54,898 nt of DNA from Candidatus Zixiibacteriota bacterium. Its GTDB lineage: Bacteria > Electryoneota > B3-LCP. Location of the stretch: NCBI GenBank assembly GCA_003599535.1, contig QZKQ01000135.1, positions 1-54,898 on the forward strand, given 5' to 3'. Under the pieces are notes generated by a model. It did not search any database and was not told where the DNA came from. It saw nothing but the letters and a program-made list of their open reading frames with translations. The translations under genes were made by a program, and so were the position numbers. Of this stretch, positions 16,053-25,287 are shown piece after piece; position 1 is the stretch's first letter, and each line of letters begins with the position of its first letter.

Positions 16053-17109
16053 ATGAAAAAAATCCTGATCTTCACCGCGGCCAGCGTCCTGGTAATCGCC
16101 CTGGCCGCCCTGTTTTTTTACCGCCTGTCACACCGGGAATCTTCGGCGCGCACGCGACGCGCCAACGTCCCCCTGGTGAAGGTGAGCGCTCCGCAGCGGG
16201 ACAGCATCACTCAGAGCCTGGATTTTTCCGGCGACGTCCAGGCGATCCGCCAGGCCGCGGTCTTCGCCAAGGTGGGAGGCACTCTGGAGAAGAGCTTCGT
16301 GGAAATGGGTACGCCGGTACGGCAGGGACAGATGCTGGCCCTGATGGATACCACCGAACTGGCGCTCCAGCACCAGCAGGCCCGGGCCACCTGGCTAAAC
16401 GCCCAGGCCACCTACGAGCGCGCCCGGGAGCTGTTCCGCCGCGACCTGGGGTCCCGCATGGAGCAGGATAACGCTGAAGCCGCCCTGCGTGTGGCCCAGG
16501 CCAACATGGAACTGGCCGCCACGCGGCTGGGCTACGCCCGCATCACTGCTCCGTTTGCCGGGGTGATCACCCGCCGCTTTTTGGATCCCGGCGCCCTGGT
16601 CCAGGCCGGCAACACCACGCTGTTCATCCTGATGGACATGAACCCGGTGAAGGTCATCGTCCACCTGCTGGAACGGGACATCCCCCGGGTGCGGGAAGGC
16701 CAGCCGGCGACGGTCCGGGTGGACGCCTACCCCGACCGGGAATTCACCGGCCGGATCACCCGTTTCAGCCAGGCAGTGGACCCTGCCACCCGCACCATGG
16801 CCGTGGAGATCGCCGTGCCCAACCCCGATGACCTGCTGAAACCCGGCATGTTCGCCGCCGTGACCTCTGACGGTGGGTCGCCGCGACGGGGTGCTGACCC
16901 TGCTCCTGGGCGCGGTGCTGAACGATCCCCAGGGCAGTTACATATACGTGGTTCGGGAAGACACCGCCCGCCGGGTCCCGATCACCCCGGGCGCCCGGCA
17001 GGAGACCCGCGTGGAGATCCTCGCCGGCTTGAGCGACACCACCGTTTCCGTCATCACCACCGGCCAGCAGTTCGTCCGCGACGGCGGGCCGGTCGCCGTT
17101 CAACCATAG
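16053..17109 (+). pseudogene. AcrA/MexE-like membrane-fusion protein with a frameshift
   Basis: Residues 1-271 in the first frame form a standard adaptor: membrane anchor (ILIFTAASVLVIALAALFFY), barrel-sandwich, short hairpin and beta-barrel ending at LLKPGMFAAVT (nt about 16867). The expected continuation (LTVGRRDGVLTLLLGAV, then YIYVVREDTARRV) is found only in the +1 frame, from about 16868 to the stop at 17107-17109. One extra base around 16864-16868 explains this. In the original frame, translation runs on through meaningless sequence and, by chance with no stop, into the pump remnant downstream. The gene is therefore either inactivated or carries a sequencing or assembly error. Intact, it would end 8 bp before the pump start. 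Confidence 0.8.
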
Positions 17110-17117
17110 GCTCCCTC

Positions 17118-18032
17118 ATGTGGCTGACCCGCCTGGCGCTCCGCTATCCCATCTCCACTTTTCTCTTCGCCCTCACCATCGCGGTGCTGGGACTGGTGTC
17201 GTTTTCCCAGCTTCCCATTGACATGCTGCCGCGCATCACCATCCCGGTGATCACCGCCATCACCAACTACCCCGGCGCCGGCCCGTTGGACATGGAACAG
17301 TCGGTGACCACCTTCATCGAACGCAGCGTCAGTTCGGTCAACGATGTGGACTACGTGCGATCCACCACCCGCGAGGGGCTGTCCCAGGTGCGCGTGTACT
17401 TCAACTGGAACGCCGACCTGGACGTGGGCTTCGTGGACGTCATCCAGCGGGTTAACCGGACTCAGGGCCAGCTTCCGCCCGGGGTGACCGCCCTTTTCGT
17501 GTTGCGCTTCGACATCACCAGCCGGCCGGTGTGCAATATCGCCGTCTCCGCCCCCGGGATGGACGAGCGCGAGCTGGATCCCTTCATCATCATGTTCACC
17601 GTGCCGCTGGGCATCATCGGCGTGTTCTGGACCCTGTTCCTGACCAACACCACCCTGTCGGTGACTTCCTTCCAGGGGATCATCGTCATGGTGGGGATCG
17701 TGGTCAGCAACGGCATCCTGCTGGTGGACTACACCAATCGCCTGCGCCGCGCGGAGGAATCCCTGTCCCTGCGCGAGGCGGTGCTGAAGGCCGGCCGCAT
17801 CCGTTTGAAGCCCATCCTCATGACCTCGCTGGCCACGGTGCTGGGGCTGATCCCCATGGCCCTGGGGCTGGGCGGGGAGCAGACCCAGGCGCCCCTGGCC
17901 ATCGCCGTCATCGGCGGGCTGTCGGTTTCCACCGCACTGACCCTGTTTTTCGTGCCGGTGCTCTACACCATTTTCGAGGAGCGTTTCAAGCGGAATTGGG
18001 GCGCGGCCCAGGAGGATCCGGCGGGGGTGTGA
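17118..18032 (+). pseudogene. AcrB-type RND pump with about 700 internal residues missing
   Basis: The reading frame encodes 304 residues, against about 1040 for the family. Residues 1 to about 152 are the normal N terminus (helix 1 and the first porter segment, LPIDMLPRITIPVI, ending SAPGMDEREL). They join in frame, at about nt 17571-17582, to the last two-membrane-helix block (DPFIIMFTVPLGIIGVFWTL ... VMVGIVVSNGILLVDYTNR) and the normal C terminus. The join falls where both parental sequences would have Glu/Leu-Asp-Pro-like codons, suggesting a microhomology deletion or a collapsed assembly. Helix 4 with the proton-relay residues is gone, so the product cannot be a working pump. Start ATG 17118 lies 8 bp after the adaptor stop. 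Confidence 0.82.
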
Positions 18033-18192
18033 TGGTAGTCCACCAATGCATATGCCGGCAGCCCGGAGGGGATCGTCCATCGGCCGGCGGAGGCTTCGAA
18101 ACGGTTACGTCCGCCCCCTGACGAATTCATCCCGGGGGAGAAAAGCCACCGGCGCACAAATGCGTTGATGACCATCAGTAATATTCGTACAC

Positions 18193-18230
18193 AATAACAG
18201 GGGCGGTCCCGCGGGACCGCCCCTGTTATT
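18193..18230. terminator. Perfect 18-bp inverted repeat, bidirectional terminator
   Basis: The arms 18193-18210 (AATAACAGGGGCGGTCCC) and 18213-18230 are exact reverse complements with a 2-bp gap. AT-rich outer arms give a T-rich tail on both strands. It sits between the convergent RND remnant (ends 18032) and the subtilase gene (ends 18264) and can serve both. I see nothing else in 18033-18192. Confidence 0.85.
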
Positions 18231-18263
18231 TTGCTGAATGCTGACTGCTGAAGGTGCTGAAGG

Positions 18264-21026
18264 CTACTTCATCAGGACCATCTTGCCGGTGGCGACATTA
18301 TGGCCGGCTTCCAGGCGGTAGACGTACACGCCGGAGGTCAGGCCGGTGGCATCGAAGGTGACTTCGTGGGTGCCGGCCTGGCGGAACCCATCCACCAGGG
18401 TGGCCACCAACCGGCCGCGGACGTCATACACGGCCAGGCGGACCTTGGCAACTTCCGGCAGGACGAAGCCCAGGGTGGTGGTGGGGTTGAACGGGTTCGG
18501 GTAGTTGGACAGCAGGGCGAAGTCCTGGGGGACGGCCGTCGGATCCACCTCGAACGATTCGCCGGTGTTGTCGTTGTTATCCACCCACGGCTCGCCATTG
18601 TCCGTGGCGGACTTGGTGAAGTTGAAGAAGCTGGAGTCCCACTTGGCGGAGGGGTACTGGCCCACGTAACCGCAGTAGACGTACTGGCCGGCCGGATTGG
18701 TGCCGGCGATGTTCTGAATGCGGCTGCGGACGATGTTGGCGCCGGAAGTCAGCGTCAGGGCCAACGGACCCAGCATGGGACCCTGCCACACGCCGGAAGG
18801 ATTGCGCATCATGATCCATGCGTTGAAGGACTGACCGGTGGCTTCCAGGTTCTGCAACTGGGCGTCGAAGTTGAAGGAGCCGCCGGCGGCCGGGATAACG
18901 ATGGGCGGGTTGATGGGCGTCAGGGTCACCTGGAGGTTGGGGATGTAGGGGGCGCCCACACCGGCCACGACCAGGGCATAGTCGGCGTCCAGCACGGTGG
19001 TCTCGACGTGGCTGTCCTGGATGATCTCGTTGGCCTGAATCTCGATGACCCAGGGGCCCGCGGCGGGATTCTGGAGGAACACGCACTCTTCGGTGTTCTT
19101 GATGTCGGCACTGCCGCCGGCGACCGAGTAGTTACCCGCGTACAGGCCGTTGTTGCCCCAATAGACCGTCCCGGTGGGAGAGGTGACCTTCAGGGTCAGG
19201 TCGTTGATGCGATGCTGGGTCTGCACGGCGGGGTTGCCCGGAAGATCCGAGTAGACCATGGCGATCAGCAGCTCGGGGGTGCCGGCCACCACGTTGACGG
19301 TGTGCTGGCTGGTTTCCAGGGGCAGGAGGACGTCCGATTCATCCACGATGTAGAAGTTGTTGCGCAGGTTGTACAGCTTCTGCAGGTCGGGCATGCCCCA
19401 GCCCTGGTGGGTACGGGTCTTGTCGTGGGTGGTTCCGCTGAAGGGGTACTGGTAGGCGGAAACGATCATCATCGCCTTGGCAGTGGAGGGGTGAGCGCGG
19501 TTCTGGAAGACCGACGCGCCGGGAATGACCGTGTTGCCGAAGATGCCGGCGTCCCACATCTGGAAGAACAGACCGAAGCAGCCGGCGATGGTCGGCGTGG
19601 CATTGCTGGTGCCGCTGAAGCTGCCGTAGCCGGTGGTGGAGGTCGAGTAGGTGGTGGTGACCATATCATAGAAGTGGGTGAAGGTCGGCTTGATGCGGCC
19701 GTCGGAGGCCGGCCCGATGCTGGCGCCGCCACTCCACATGTCATCGGCGCGGGTCAGGGTGTTGTAATGGCGGATGCCGCCGCCCGAGACCATGTTCTTG
19801 GCCCAAGCCTGGGGCCGGGAGCTCTGAGTACCCAGGTTGCTCTGGGACTGGCAGTGGATCAAGTCGGAATCGAAGCACCAGCCGTCCGCTTCGGCGGAGA
19901 TGGTGGTGTACTGGGTGGTCTGGGGGCTGCCCACGCTGGCGGTCTGGAACACCGCCTGGTAGGGAGGATTCAACAGTTCCATGGAGCAGGTGCGGCGGTT
20001 GGTGCCGTTCAAGCCCCAGTTGCTGTAGTCGGCGAAGATGCCCTGGCCGTCGGGCAGCAGACCCCGGGCCATGGCGTTGACGCCATGGCTGAAGTTATTG
20101 CCCATGCAGGCGGTGCCGTGGGAGTCAATGCTGAACGGGCCGTGGGTGACGATGGGACGATCCACGAACTCCTGGTGGCCGGTCTGGCAGCCGCCGTCGA
20201 AGATTTCGCCGCGGACGTCTTCACCGGAATAACCGGTCACCGACTCCAGGAAATTGGCTCCGCTGATTTCCCGGGTGATGTCCATATCGTGCTCGTAGGG
20301 ACCCCAGGGATCCATGAAGTTGACTTCGTTCCAGCGGGCCACCTGCAGGATCTGGGCGGGGGTCAGGGTGGCTTCCACGATGACCTTACCGGCGTTGTCG
20401 TTGTCCACCCGGGCGCCCAAGGCGTTCAAGCGCTGGGCCACGCGCGCCTTCTGGTCTTCCGCCAGCACCTGGATGTTGTAGCGGATGGCGGCGAAGCCGT
20501 TGCCCTGAGTCCGGAAGTTCTCGAGGATGGACTCGTCCAGGCGGTAGGCCGGCTGATATTGGCCGATCCAGCGGACATAAGGAAGCTGCGCCACCTGGGC
20601 GCGCACCGCATCATTCATTTCCACCAGGTAGGCGAACTGCGCCACGTAGTGGCGCACCGTGCCGCCCAGGCGGGTGATGTCCCGGTCGAATTCTTCCAGT
20701 GGCTGGGTGACGAACTGCACCAGGTACAGGTTCACGCCGGAATCGGCGCCCAGGTCTTCAGGCACTGCCGGAATCTGCACCAGGGGGTCGAAATGGGCAT
20801 AGCGCAGGCCCAGCTCATAGGAGGCTTTGGCCTGGCGCACCACGCTGCCGTTGCGCACGATTTCGTAGTAGGTGGTGAGGGTTCCGCTTTCATCCGGTGC
20901 CTCCCACAGCCGCAGGGTGAGGGGGGTACCGGGTACGTCAATCACGCTTGTGGGCGTCGCGGCGGCATCCAGGAAGGATGCAGCAACCAACAGCGCACAT
21001 AGAATCAAGCCCGCTCGGTTCTTCAT
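18264..21026 (-). CDS. Secreted subtilisin-like (S8) serine protease with T9SS-type sorting domain
   Basis: The 920-residue protein begins with a signal peptide (RAGLILCALLVAASFLDAAA). A propeptide-like region (about 30-240) follows. The S8 domain shows the catalytic triad Asp277 (GEIFDGGCQTGH), His303 (DSHGTACMG) and Ser474 (FSGTSNATPTIAG). A beta-rich domain (about 570-700, LLIAMVYSDLPGNP...INDLTLKVTSPTG) resembles the C-terminal domain of kp43-type subtilases. The last 85 residues are a sorting domain with SNYPNPFNPTTTLGFVLPE, VRLAVYDVRGRLV and SGVYVYRLEAG, as on cargo of the FCB Type IX secretion route. It should be exported and then secreted or surface-attached. GGGAG lies 6 nt before ATG 21026. 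A separate promoter is likely (21168-21197). Confidence 0.92.
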   Translation of the reverse strand: MKNRAGLILCALLVAASFLDAAATPTSVIDVPGTPLTLRLWEAPDESGTLTTYYEIVRNGSVVRQAKASYELGLRYAHFDPLVQIPAVPEDLGADSGVNLYLVQFVTQPLEEFDRDITRLGGTVRHYVAQFAYLVEMNDAVRAQVAQLPYVRWIGQYQPAYRLDESILENFRTQGNGFAAIRYNIQVLAEDQKARVAQRLNALGARVDNDNAGKVIVEATLTPAQILQVARWNEVNFMDPWGPYEHDMDITREISGANFLESVTGYSGEDVRGEIFDGGCQTGHQEFVDRPIVTHGPFSIDSHGTACMGNNFSHGVNAMARGLLPDGQGIFADYSNWGLNGTNRRTCSMELLNPPYQAVFQTASVGSPQTTQYTTISAEADGWCFDSDLIHCQSQSNLGTQSSRPQAWAKNMVSGGGIRHYNTLTRADDMWSGGASIGPASDGRIKPTFTHFYDMVTTTYSTSTTGYGSFSGTSNATPTIAGCFGLFFQMWDAGIFGNTVIPGASVFQNRAHPSTAKAMMIVSAYQYPFSGTTHDKTRTHQGWGMPDLQKLYNLRNNFYIVDESDVLLPLETSQHTVNVVAGTPELLIAMVYSDLPGNPAVQTQHRINDLTLKVTSPTGTVYWGNNGLYAGNYSVAGGSADIKNTEECVFLQNPAAGPWVIEIQANEIIQDSHVETTVLDADYALVVAGVGAPYIPNLQVTLTPINPPIVIPAAGGSFNFDAQLQNLEATGQSFNAWIMMRNPSGVWQGPMLGPLALTLTSGANIVRSRIQNIAGTNPAGQYVYCGYVGQYPSAKWDSSFFNFTKSATDNGEPWVDNNDNTGESFEVDPTAVPQDFALLSNYPNPFNPTTTLGFVLPEVAKVRLAVYDVRGRLVATLVDGFRQAGTHEVTFDATGLTSGVYVYRLEAGHNVATGKMVLMK

Positions 21027-21167
21027 TCTCGCTCCCTTTTACTTTAGCTTCATTCTTGGGTATTGATCGCCATGTTGGAGGTGCCTGTGGTAGTTATGCC
21101 TGGATTTCCAATCTTTCCTTTCCTGAAAATTTACGCCATTTGACCTGTCTTGTTGATTCTACCAAGT

Positions 21168-21197
21168 AATATACGAACCTTACGGGGATGACTCCAA
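21168..21197 (-). promoter_or_regulatory. Candidate promoter of the subtilase gene
   Basis: On the minus strand TTGGAG (21197-21192) and TATATT (21173-21168) are separated by 18 bp. The leader to ATG 21026 would be about 135 nt and AT-rich, unlike the flanking coding DNA. The non-coding stretch 21027-21287 holds this and the 3' end of the ABC-transporter transcript; only a weak 5-bp stem is seen near 21250-21275, so the transcript end is not clear. Confidence 0.45.
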
Positions 21198-21287
21198 TCA
21201 CAAAATTGTAAAAATTTGCAGAAGGAGTGTGACCGGTACTACATCTTCAGGGAGAAGAAAGAATCTTCCGGCGGCGCGGGGCGGGCG

Positions 21288-22256
21288 TCAAGGTTGATTC
21301 AGGGCGTGGTGATGATGGCAGGCGGTCCAGTGATCGTCTCCCACCTGGAGCAGGAGGGGCACCTGGTCGAGGCAGATGCGGGGCTGGTCCAGGGCGGTGT
21401 AGAGCCAGCAGTGAGCGGAGAAGCCGCAACCGTGGAAGTGGTTGGAGGTCCGGGGCGGGGGCGCGGCGCGATGAAACGAGGCGATATCCCCCCGGGAAGC
21501 GTGAAGCAGCAGGCTGGTGTAGGGGTGCCGGGCCTGGAGAGGGGTGCCGCGGCGGATTTCCAGGATTTCCACCACGCTGCCACGGTACAGCACATAGACC
21601 CGGTCCACCTGGCGCAGGATCATGTCCAGGTCGTGGGATATCAGGAACAGGGCCAGGCCACGCCGGAGGTGCAGGTCGTTCAACAGGGCCAGGATGCGGG
21701 CGGCGCTGACCAGGTCCAGTCCGGCGGTGGGTTCGTCGGCGACGATGGCCCGGGTGTCGCCGGACAGCACCCGGAGGATGGAGAAGCGCTTTAACTGGCC
21801 GGGGCTGGCCTGGTGCGGGTAGGCTTTCAGCAGATCCACGTCCAGGCCCAGGCGAGGCAGGTGTTCCCGGACAGCCTCCAGCACCGCTTCCTGCAGGCCG
21901 GGCCGGTAGCGGGCGAACCCCTGCGCCAAGGTGGCGCCGATGGTCTGGGCCGGATCGAAAGTATTGCGGGCATTCTGGAAGATCATCCGGTGCTGTTCGC
22001 GCACCGCCGCCCATTCCTCCCGGGTCAATTCACCGGAGGCTTTTCCGTGGTACAGGATCTGCCCGGAGGTGGGCTGGGTCAGCCCCACCATCAACCGTCC
22101 CAGGGTAGTCTTGCCGCTGCCGCTCTCGCCCACCAGGCCGACCTTTTCCCCCGCTTCCAGGGTCAGATGGATGTCCTGCAACGCCTCCAGGTCCTCGCCA
22201 CGATGTAACCATCCCCCGGCGGCAAAGCGCATCCCCACATCACACAGGCGGATCAT
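21288..22256 (-). CDS. OppF/DppF-like peptide ABC transporter ATPase
   Basis: The 322-residue ATPase has Walker A GESGSGKT, Q-loop IFQNARNTFDP, Walker B AIVADEPTAGLD and the switch His in LFLISHDLD. The ABC signature, normally LSGGQ, reads ASPGQLKR, an unusual substitution. The C-terminal extension carries spaced Cys and ends in a His cluster (TACHHHHALNQP), as in oligopeptide/dipeptide ATPases whose tail can hold an iron-sulfur cluster. ATG 22256 follows the stop of the partner ATPase gene by 1 nt; the longer open frame upstream is out of register with homology. It energises uptake through the two permeases encoded upstream. Confidence 0.87.
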   Translation of the reverse strand: MIRLCDVGMRFAAGGWLHRGEDLEALQDIHLTLEAGEKVGLVGESGSGKTTLGRLMVGLTQPTSGQILYHGKASGELTREEWAAVREQHRMIFQNARNTFDPAQTIGATLAQGFARYRPGLQEAVLEAVREHLPRLGLDVDLLKAYPHQASPGQLKRFSILRVLSGDTRAIVADEPTAGLDLVSAARILALLNDLHLRRGLALFLISHDLDMILRQVDRVYVLYRGSVVEILEIRRGTPLQARHPYTSLLLHASRGDIASFHRAAPPPRTSNHFHGCGFSAHCWLYTALDQPRICLDQVPLLLQVGDDHWTACHHHHALNQP

Positions 22257-22257
22257 C

Positions 22258-23355
22258 CTAGTTTCTCCCCCCGGAGTGTTCCACGATAATATTGGGATTG
22301 GCTTGGTGGCAGCGGACGTAATGGCCCGGTTCCACTTCCACGAATCCCGGCAGCCGGCGGCAGAGGTCGGTCGCCTGGGAGCATTCCGCCAGGGCCGGGC
22401 ACCCTCCGTCCAGGCCCGCCGCACTATCCGGTTCCGCCGCCTCGCCCGCGCCCTCTGCCATACGGTGCCCGAACAGGTTTCGAGTGTAGGGGTGCAGCAG
22501 ATCCGGGCGGGAGCCGAAGTAGTGACGGCGCTCGCCCCATTCCACCAGATAGCCCCGGCACAGCACGGCGATCCGGTCGAACCGCTCCTGCAGCAGCTTG
22601 ACATCATGGGTGATGAACAGAATGCCCAGCTTCCGGCGGGCCCGCTCGCGGAACAGGAGGTCCAGGACTTCCACCTGGCTGACGGAATCGAGCGCGGTGG
22701 TGGGTTCGTCGGCGATGATCAGGGCGGGATTGCTGGCCAGGGCCAGGAGGATGACGACTTTCTGGCACATCCCGCCGCTCAGTTGGTGCGGGAACTTGTC
22801 GGCAACAGCGGCCGCCGTGCGAATATTCACCCGGACCAGGTCTTCCACCGCGCGTTCCCGGGCGGCCGACCGGCTTATTGAGGCGTCATGGCGGTGGTAC
22901 ACCTCGGCCAGGTGTTCGCCGATGGTATAGCAGGGATCCAGGGCCAGGATCGGCTCCTGGAAGATGAAACCGACGGTGGCCCCCAAATATTGGCGGGCGC
23001 GCCGGCGAAATAGCTTCTCCCAGGCGGCATCTTTGCGGAGGATCCGGCCGGCGGGCGTGCGCCGGGACTGTACGGCGTGGCCGAGGCCTTCCAGCAGGTT
23101 TTCCCCCCGGCACCACGCCTGCCCGCCGGTCACTCCAGGGTTGGCTCCACCCAACCCGAAGACGGACAGGGTGGATACGGTCTTGCCGCTGCCGGACATC
23201 CCCACCAGGGCCACCGCCTGATCCGGCTCCACACGGTACCCGACGTCCTGCACCGCGGGGATGAAGCGCCCCTGGTGAAAGGTCACCGCCAGGCTGTGCA
23301 CCCGCAGGAGGTCCCGGCCTGCCGGGTCGGGGGAAAACAGGTCGGCCGTGGTCAT
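22258..23355 (-). CDS. OppD/DppD-like peptide ABC transporter ATPase
   Basis: The 365-residue ATPase shows Walker A VGMSGSGKT, Q-loop FIFQEPILALDP, signature LSGGMCQK (Cys where Arg is usual), Walker B LIIADEPTTALD and switch His ITHDVK. The C-terminal oligopeptide-transporter extension has spaced cysteines (GCPALAEC ... DLCRRLPG ... YVRCHQ). It overlaps the upstream permease gene by 4 nt (ATGA) and pairs with the OppF-like protein to form the heterodimeric motor of a peptide-type importer. Compared with the family, a stretch of about 20 extra residues (QSRRTPAGRILRKDAAWEK) follows the Walker A region. Confidence 0.88.
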   Translation of the reverse strand: MTTADLFSPDPAGRDLLRVHSLAVTFHQGRFIPAVQDVGYRVEPDQAVALVGMSGSGKTVSTLSVFGLGGANPGVTGGQAWCRGENLLEGLGHAVQSRRTPAGRILRKDAAWEKLFRRRARQYLGATVGFIFQEPILALDPCYTIGEHLAEVYHRHDASISRSAARERAVEDLVRVNIRTAAAVADKFPHQLSGGMCQKVVILLALASNPALIIADEPTTALDSVSQVEVLDLLFRERARRKLGILFITHDVKLLQERFDRIAVLCRGYLVEWGERRHYFGSRPDLLHPYTRNLFGHRMAEGAGEAAEPDSAAGLDGGCPALAECSQATDLCRRLPGFVEVEPGHYVRCHQANPNIIVEHSGGRN

Positions 23356-24368
23356 CGCCCGGTCTCCATCTGGTAGCGCCGGCTCAAGCCTTCACCTACC
23401 AGGTAGTACCCGCTTAGCGCCAGGATGACGGCTGCCATGGAGAAGGCGAAGTCCCACCATAGCCTCCCTTCGGGTGGCGCCATCAGGGAAGCCCAGCCGC
23501 GTCCGATCAAGACCCCCAGGCTCAGGTCGGGTTTCATGATCCCGTATCCCAGGAAGCTCAGCGACACTTCCAGCATGATGGCGGCGGCGAAGGCGTAGAC
23601 CACCTGCACCAGGATCAGACGGCGGGAGTTGTTCCACAGCAGGTGGCGCCACAGGATGAGGCGCTGCGACAGGCCCGCCTCGCGCAGCGCGGCGACGAAT
23701 TCCTGTTCCTTCAGAAAGCGGAGCTTGCCGGCCAGCACCTGGACCAGCCGGGGGGCATTGACCGCCCCCACGGCGGTCATAATGGCGAGGGGGCCGAAAC
23801 CGAAGGCAATAACGGCCAGCAGCAGCAGCGCCAGGGGGGGAAAGGCGGTGAACACCGAGAGGAGGAATTCGGCCGGGACAGACAGCGCCCGGCGCCCGGC
23901 GCCGATGATTACTCCGCCGGCCAGCCCCAGGGCCACGGTGATCAGGGTGGCCCACAGCCCGCCCAGCAGCATGATGCGCAGACCGGCCATGACATCGGCC
24001 AGGACGTCGCGACCGTCCCGGTCGGTGCCCAGCGGGTGCCGGACGGTGGCGGCTGTCGCTGTGTGTTGGCGCCCCCCCGTGCGGAAGAGGTCTATCTCCT
24101 CCAGGTTCTCGGTGCCTTCCACCGCCGCGGGCGCGGAGAAGATATCCGGCGGAGTGGCGGGATGCTCCAGATCCGTGCGCCCGGCCCACCCCAGGTAATG
24201 CCGGTAGGGGATCTCGGCGGCTACCAGCAGCGACAGCAGCGACAGCAGGGTCAAACCCGCCGCCAGGGCGAAGGTACCGGGCCGGGAGCGGCGCGGGGAG
24301 GCGAGTTCCTGATAGGTGCGATAGGACATGAGGCGATGAGATTCGGAGTTCCAGTATTTTCCTGTCAC
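23352..24368 (-). CDS. DppC/OppC-like ABC transporter permease
   Basis: The 338-residue integral membrane protein has an N-terminal helix (FALAAGLTLLSLLSLLVAAE), the typical periplasmic motif HPLGTDRDGRDVLADVMAG, and four or five further helices in the BPD_transp_1 domain with the EAA coupling loop (EFVAALREAGLSQRLILWRH). It starts at GTG 24368, overlapping the stop of the previous permease (GTGA); ATG 24329 is a possible alternative that would drop 13 poorly conserved residues. The loop after helix 1 (about 55-105) is longer than usual for the family. Together with the DppB-like gene it forms the membrane channel. Confidence 0.87.
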   Translation of the reverse strand: MTGKYWNSESHRLMSYRTYQELASPRRSRPGTFALAAGLTLLSLLSLLVAAEIPYRHYLGWAGRTDLEHPATPPDIFSAPAAVEGTENLEEIDLFRTGGRQHTATAATVRHPLGTDRDGRDVLADVMAGLRIMLLGGLWATLITVALGLAGGVIIGAGRRALSVPAEFLLSVFTAFPPLALLLLAVIAFGFGPLAIMTAVGAVNAPRLVQVLAGKLRFLKEQEFVAALREAGLSQRLILWRHLLWNNSRRLILVQVVYAFAAAIMLEVSLSFLGYGIMKPDLSLGVLIGRGWASLMAPPEGRLWWDFAFSMAAVILALSGYYLVGEGLSRRYQMETGR

Positions 24369-25270
24369 GAGGCATAGGGGCTGGCCAGCGCCGTGACCAA
24401 TTTCCCGGCCAGCCGGGACGCGAGCACCAGGAGGACCAGCGCCAGGCAGACGCCCATGATGACGGGGTAATCGTTGTGCTTAACCGATTCAAACGTCAGG
24501 TAGCCCAGGCCGCGGTAGGAAAAGATGATCTCGATGACCACGGCGCCGGAGAGGAAGAACACCATCCGGGAGGCCAGCAGGGAAAAGATGGGGATCAGGG
24601 CGTTGCGAGCGACGTGGCGACCCACGGATACTCCACGGGCCCGCAAGGCCAGGACGAATTCCCGGTCCAGGAGGTCCCGGACTTCCACCCGGATGCAGCG
24701 GGCCATTTCGCTCAGGGTGCCGTCGGCAGTACCCAGGATCAGGGCCATCAGGATCACGACGACCACCCACATGAGCGGGGAATCAATCGTCTCGGGATTG
24801 GTGGGCACGTCCAGGCCGAAGGCCGGCATGACGGTCTTCACGTACACCAGGATCACCAGGTAGCTGACCACGAACACCGGCAGGCTGGAAAGAGCGTCTA
24901 GCACGGTGAATAGGGCGCGCCACCCCCGGGACCGTTCATGCAGGGCGTAACCCACCCCCAGGGGCAGCGCCAGAAGTAGAGTCACCGCCATGGCGCACAG
25001 GGTCAGCAAGAGGGTGCGACCGGCATAGGCTTGCACCGTTTTCCGTACCGGCTGGCCATTGTTCATGGATTGCCCCAGATCCGCGCGCAACAGGCTTCCC
25101 AGCCAGTGGCCGTACTGTGCCGCCAGGGAGGGGGGCGATCCCCCAGCTGCCGGCGCTGCCGTGTCCAGCGTTCCGTCCGGCATGCTGTGCACCAGCACAA
25201 AGATGACCACCGTGGCGGTGAGCATCACCAGCAGGCTGTACCCCAGTTCCCGGGGCAGGATTTTCAGCAT
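24365..25270 (-). CDS. DppB/OppB-like ABC transporter permease
   Basis: The 301-residue protein has an N-terminal helix (LLVMLTATVVIFVLVHSMP), the conserved DLGQSMNNGQPV loop, and a BPD_transp_1 domain with the coupling loop REFVLALRARGVSVGRHVARNA and YRGLGYLTFESV. Six helices are predictable. It is the first transporter gene after the lipoprotein pair, 17 bp downstream, and heads an overlapping four-gene block (B, C, D, F). Peptides or nickel complexes are the usual substrates of this family; the substrate here is unknown. Confidence 0.87.
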   Translation of the reverse strand: MLKILPRELGYSLLVMLTATVVIFVLVHSMPDGTLDTAAPAAGGSPPSLAAQYGHWLGSLLRADLGQSMNNGQPVRKTVQAYAGRTLLLTLCAMAVTLLLALPLGVGYALHERSRGWRALFTVLDALSSLPVFVVSYLVILVYVKTVMPAFGLDVPTNPETIDSPLMWVVVVILMALILGTADGTLSEMARCIRVEVRDLLDREFVLALRARGVSVGRHVARNALIPIFSLLASRMVFFLSGAVVIEIIFSYRGLGYLTFESVKHNDYPVIMGVCLALVLLVLASRLAGKLVTALASPYAS

Positions 25271-25287
25271 GTTACCGGCCGTTTCGT

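Noticed and set aside
16053-18032. A single 659-codon frame reading as an adaptor-RND fusion protein
   Set aside because: The middle (about 16868-17117) has no homology in this frame, while the +1 frame continues the adaptor perfectly. The fusion is an artefact of a frameshift.
21250-21275. Terminator behind the ABC transporter operon
   Set aside because: Only a 5-bp stem (GAAGA/TCTTC) is found, with no convincing tail.
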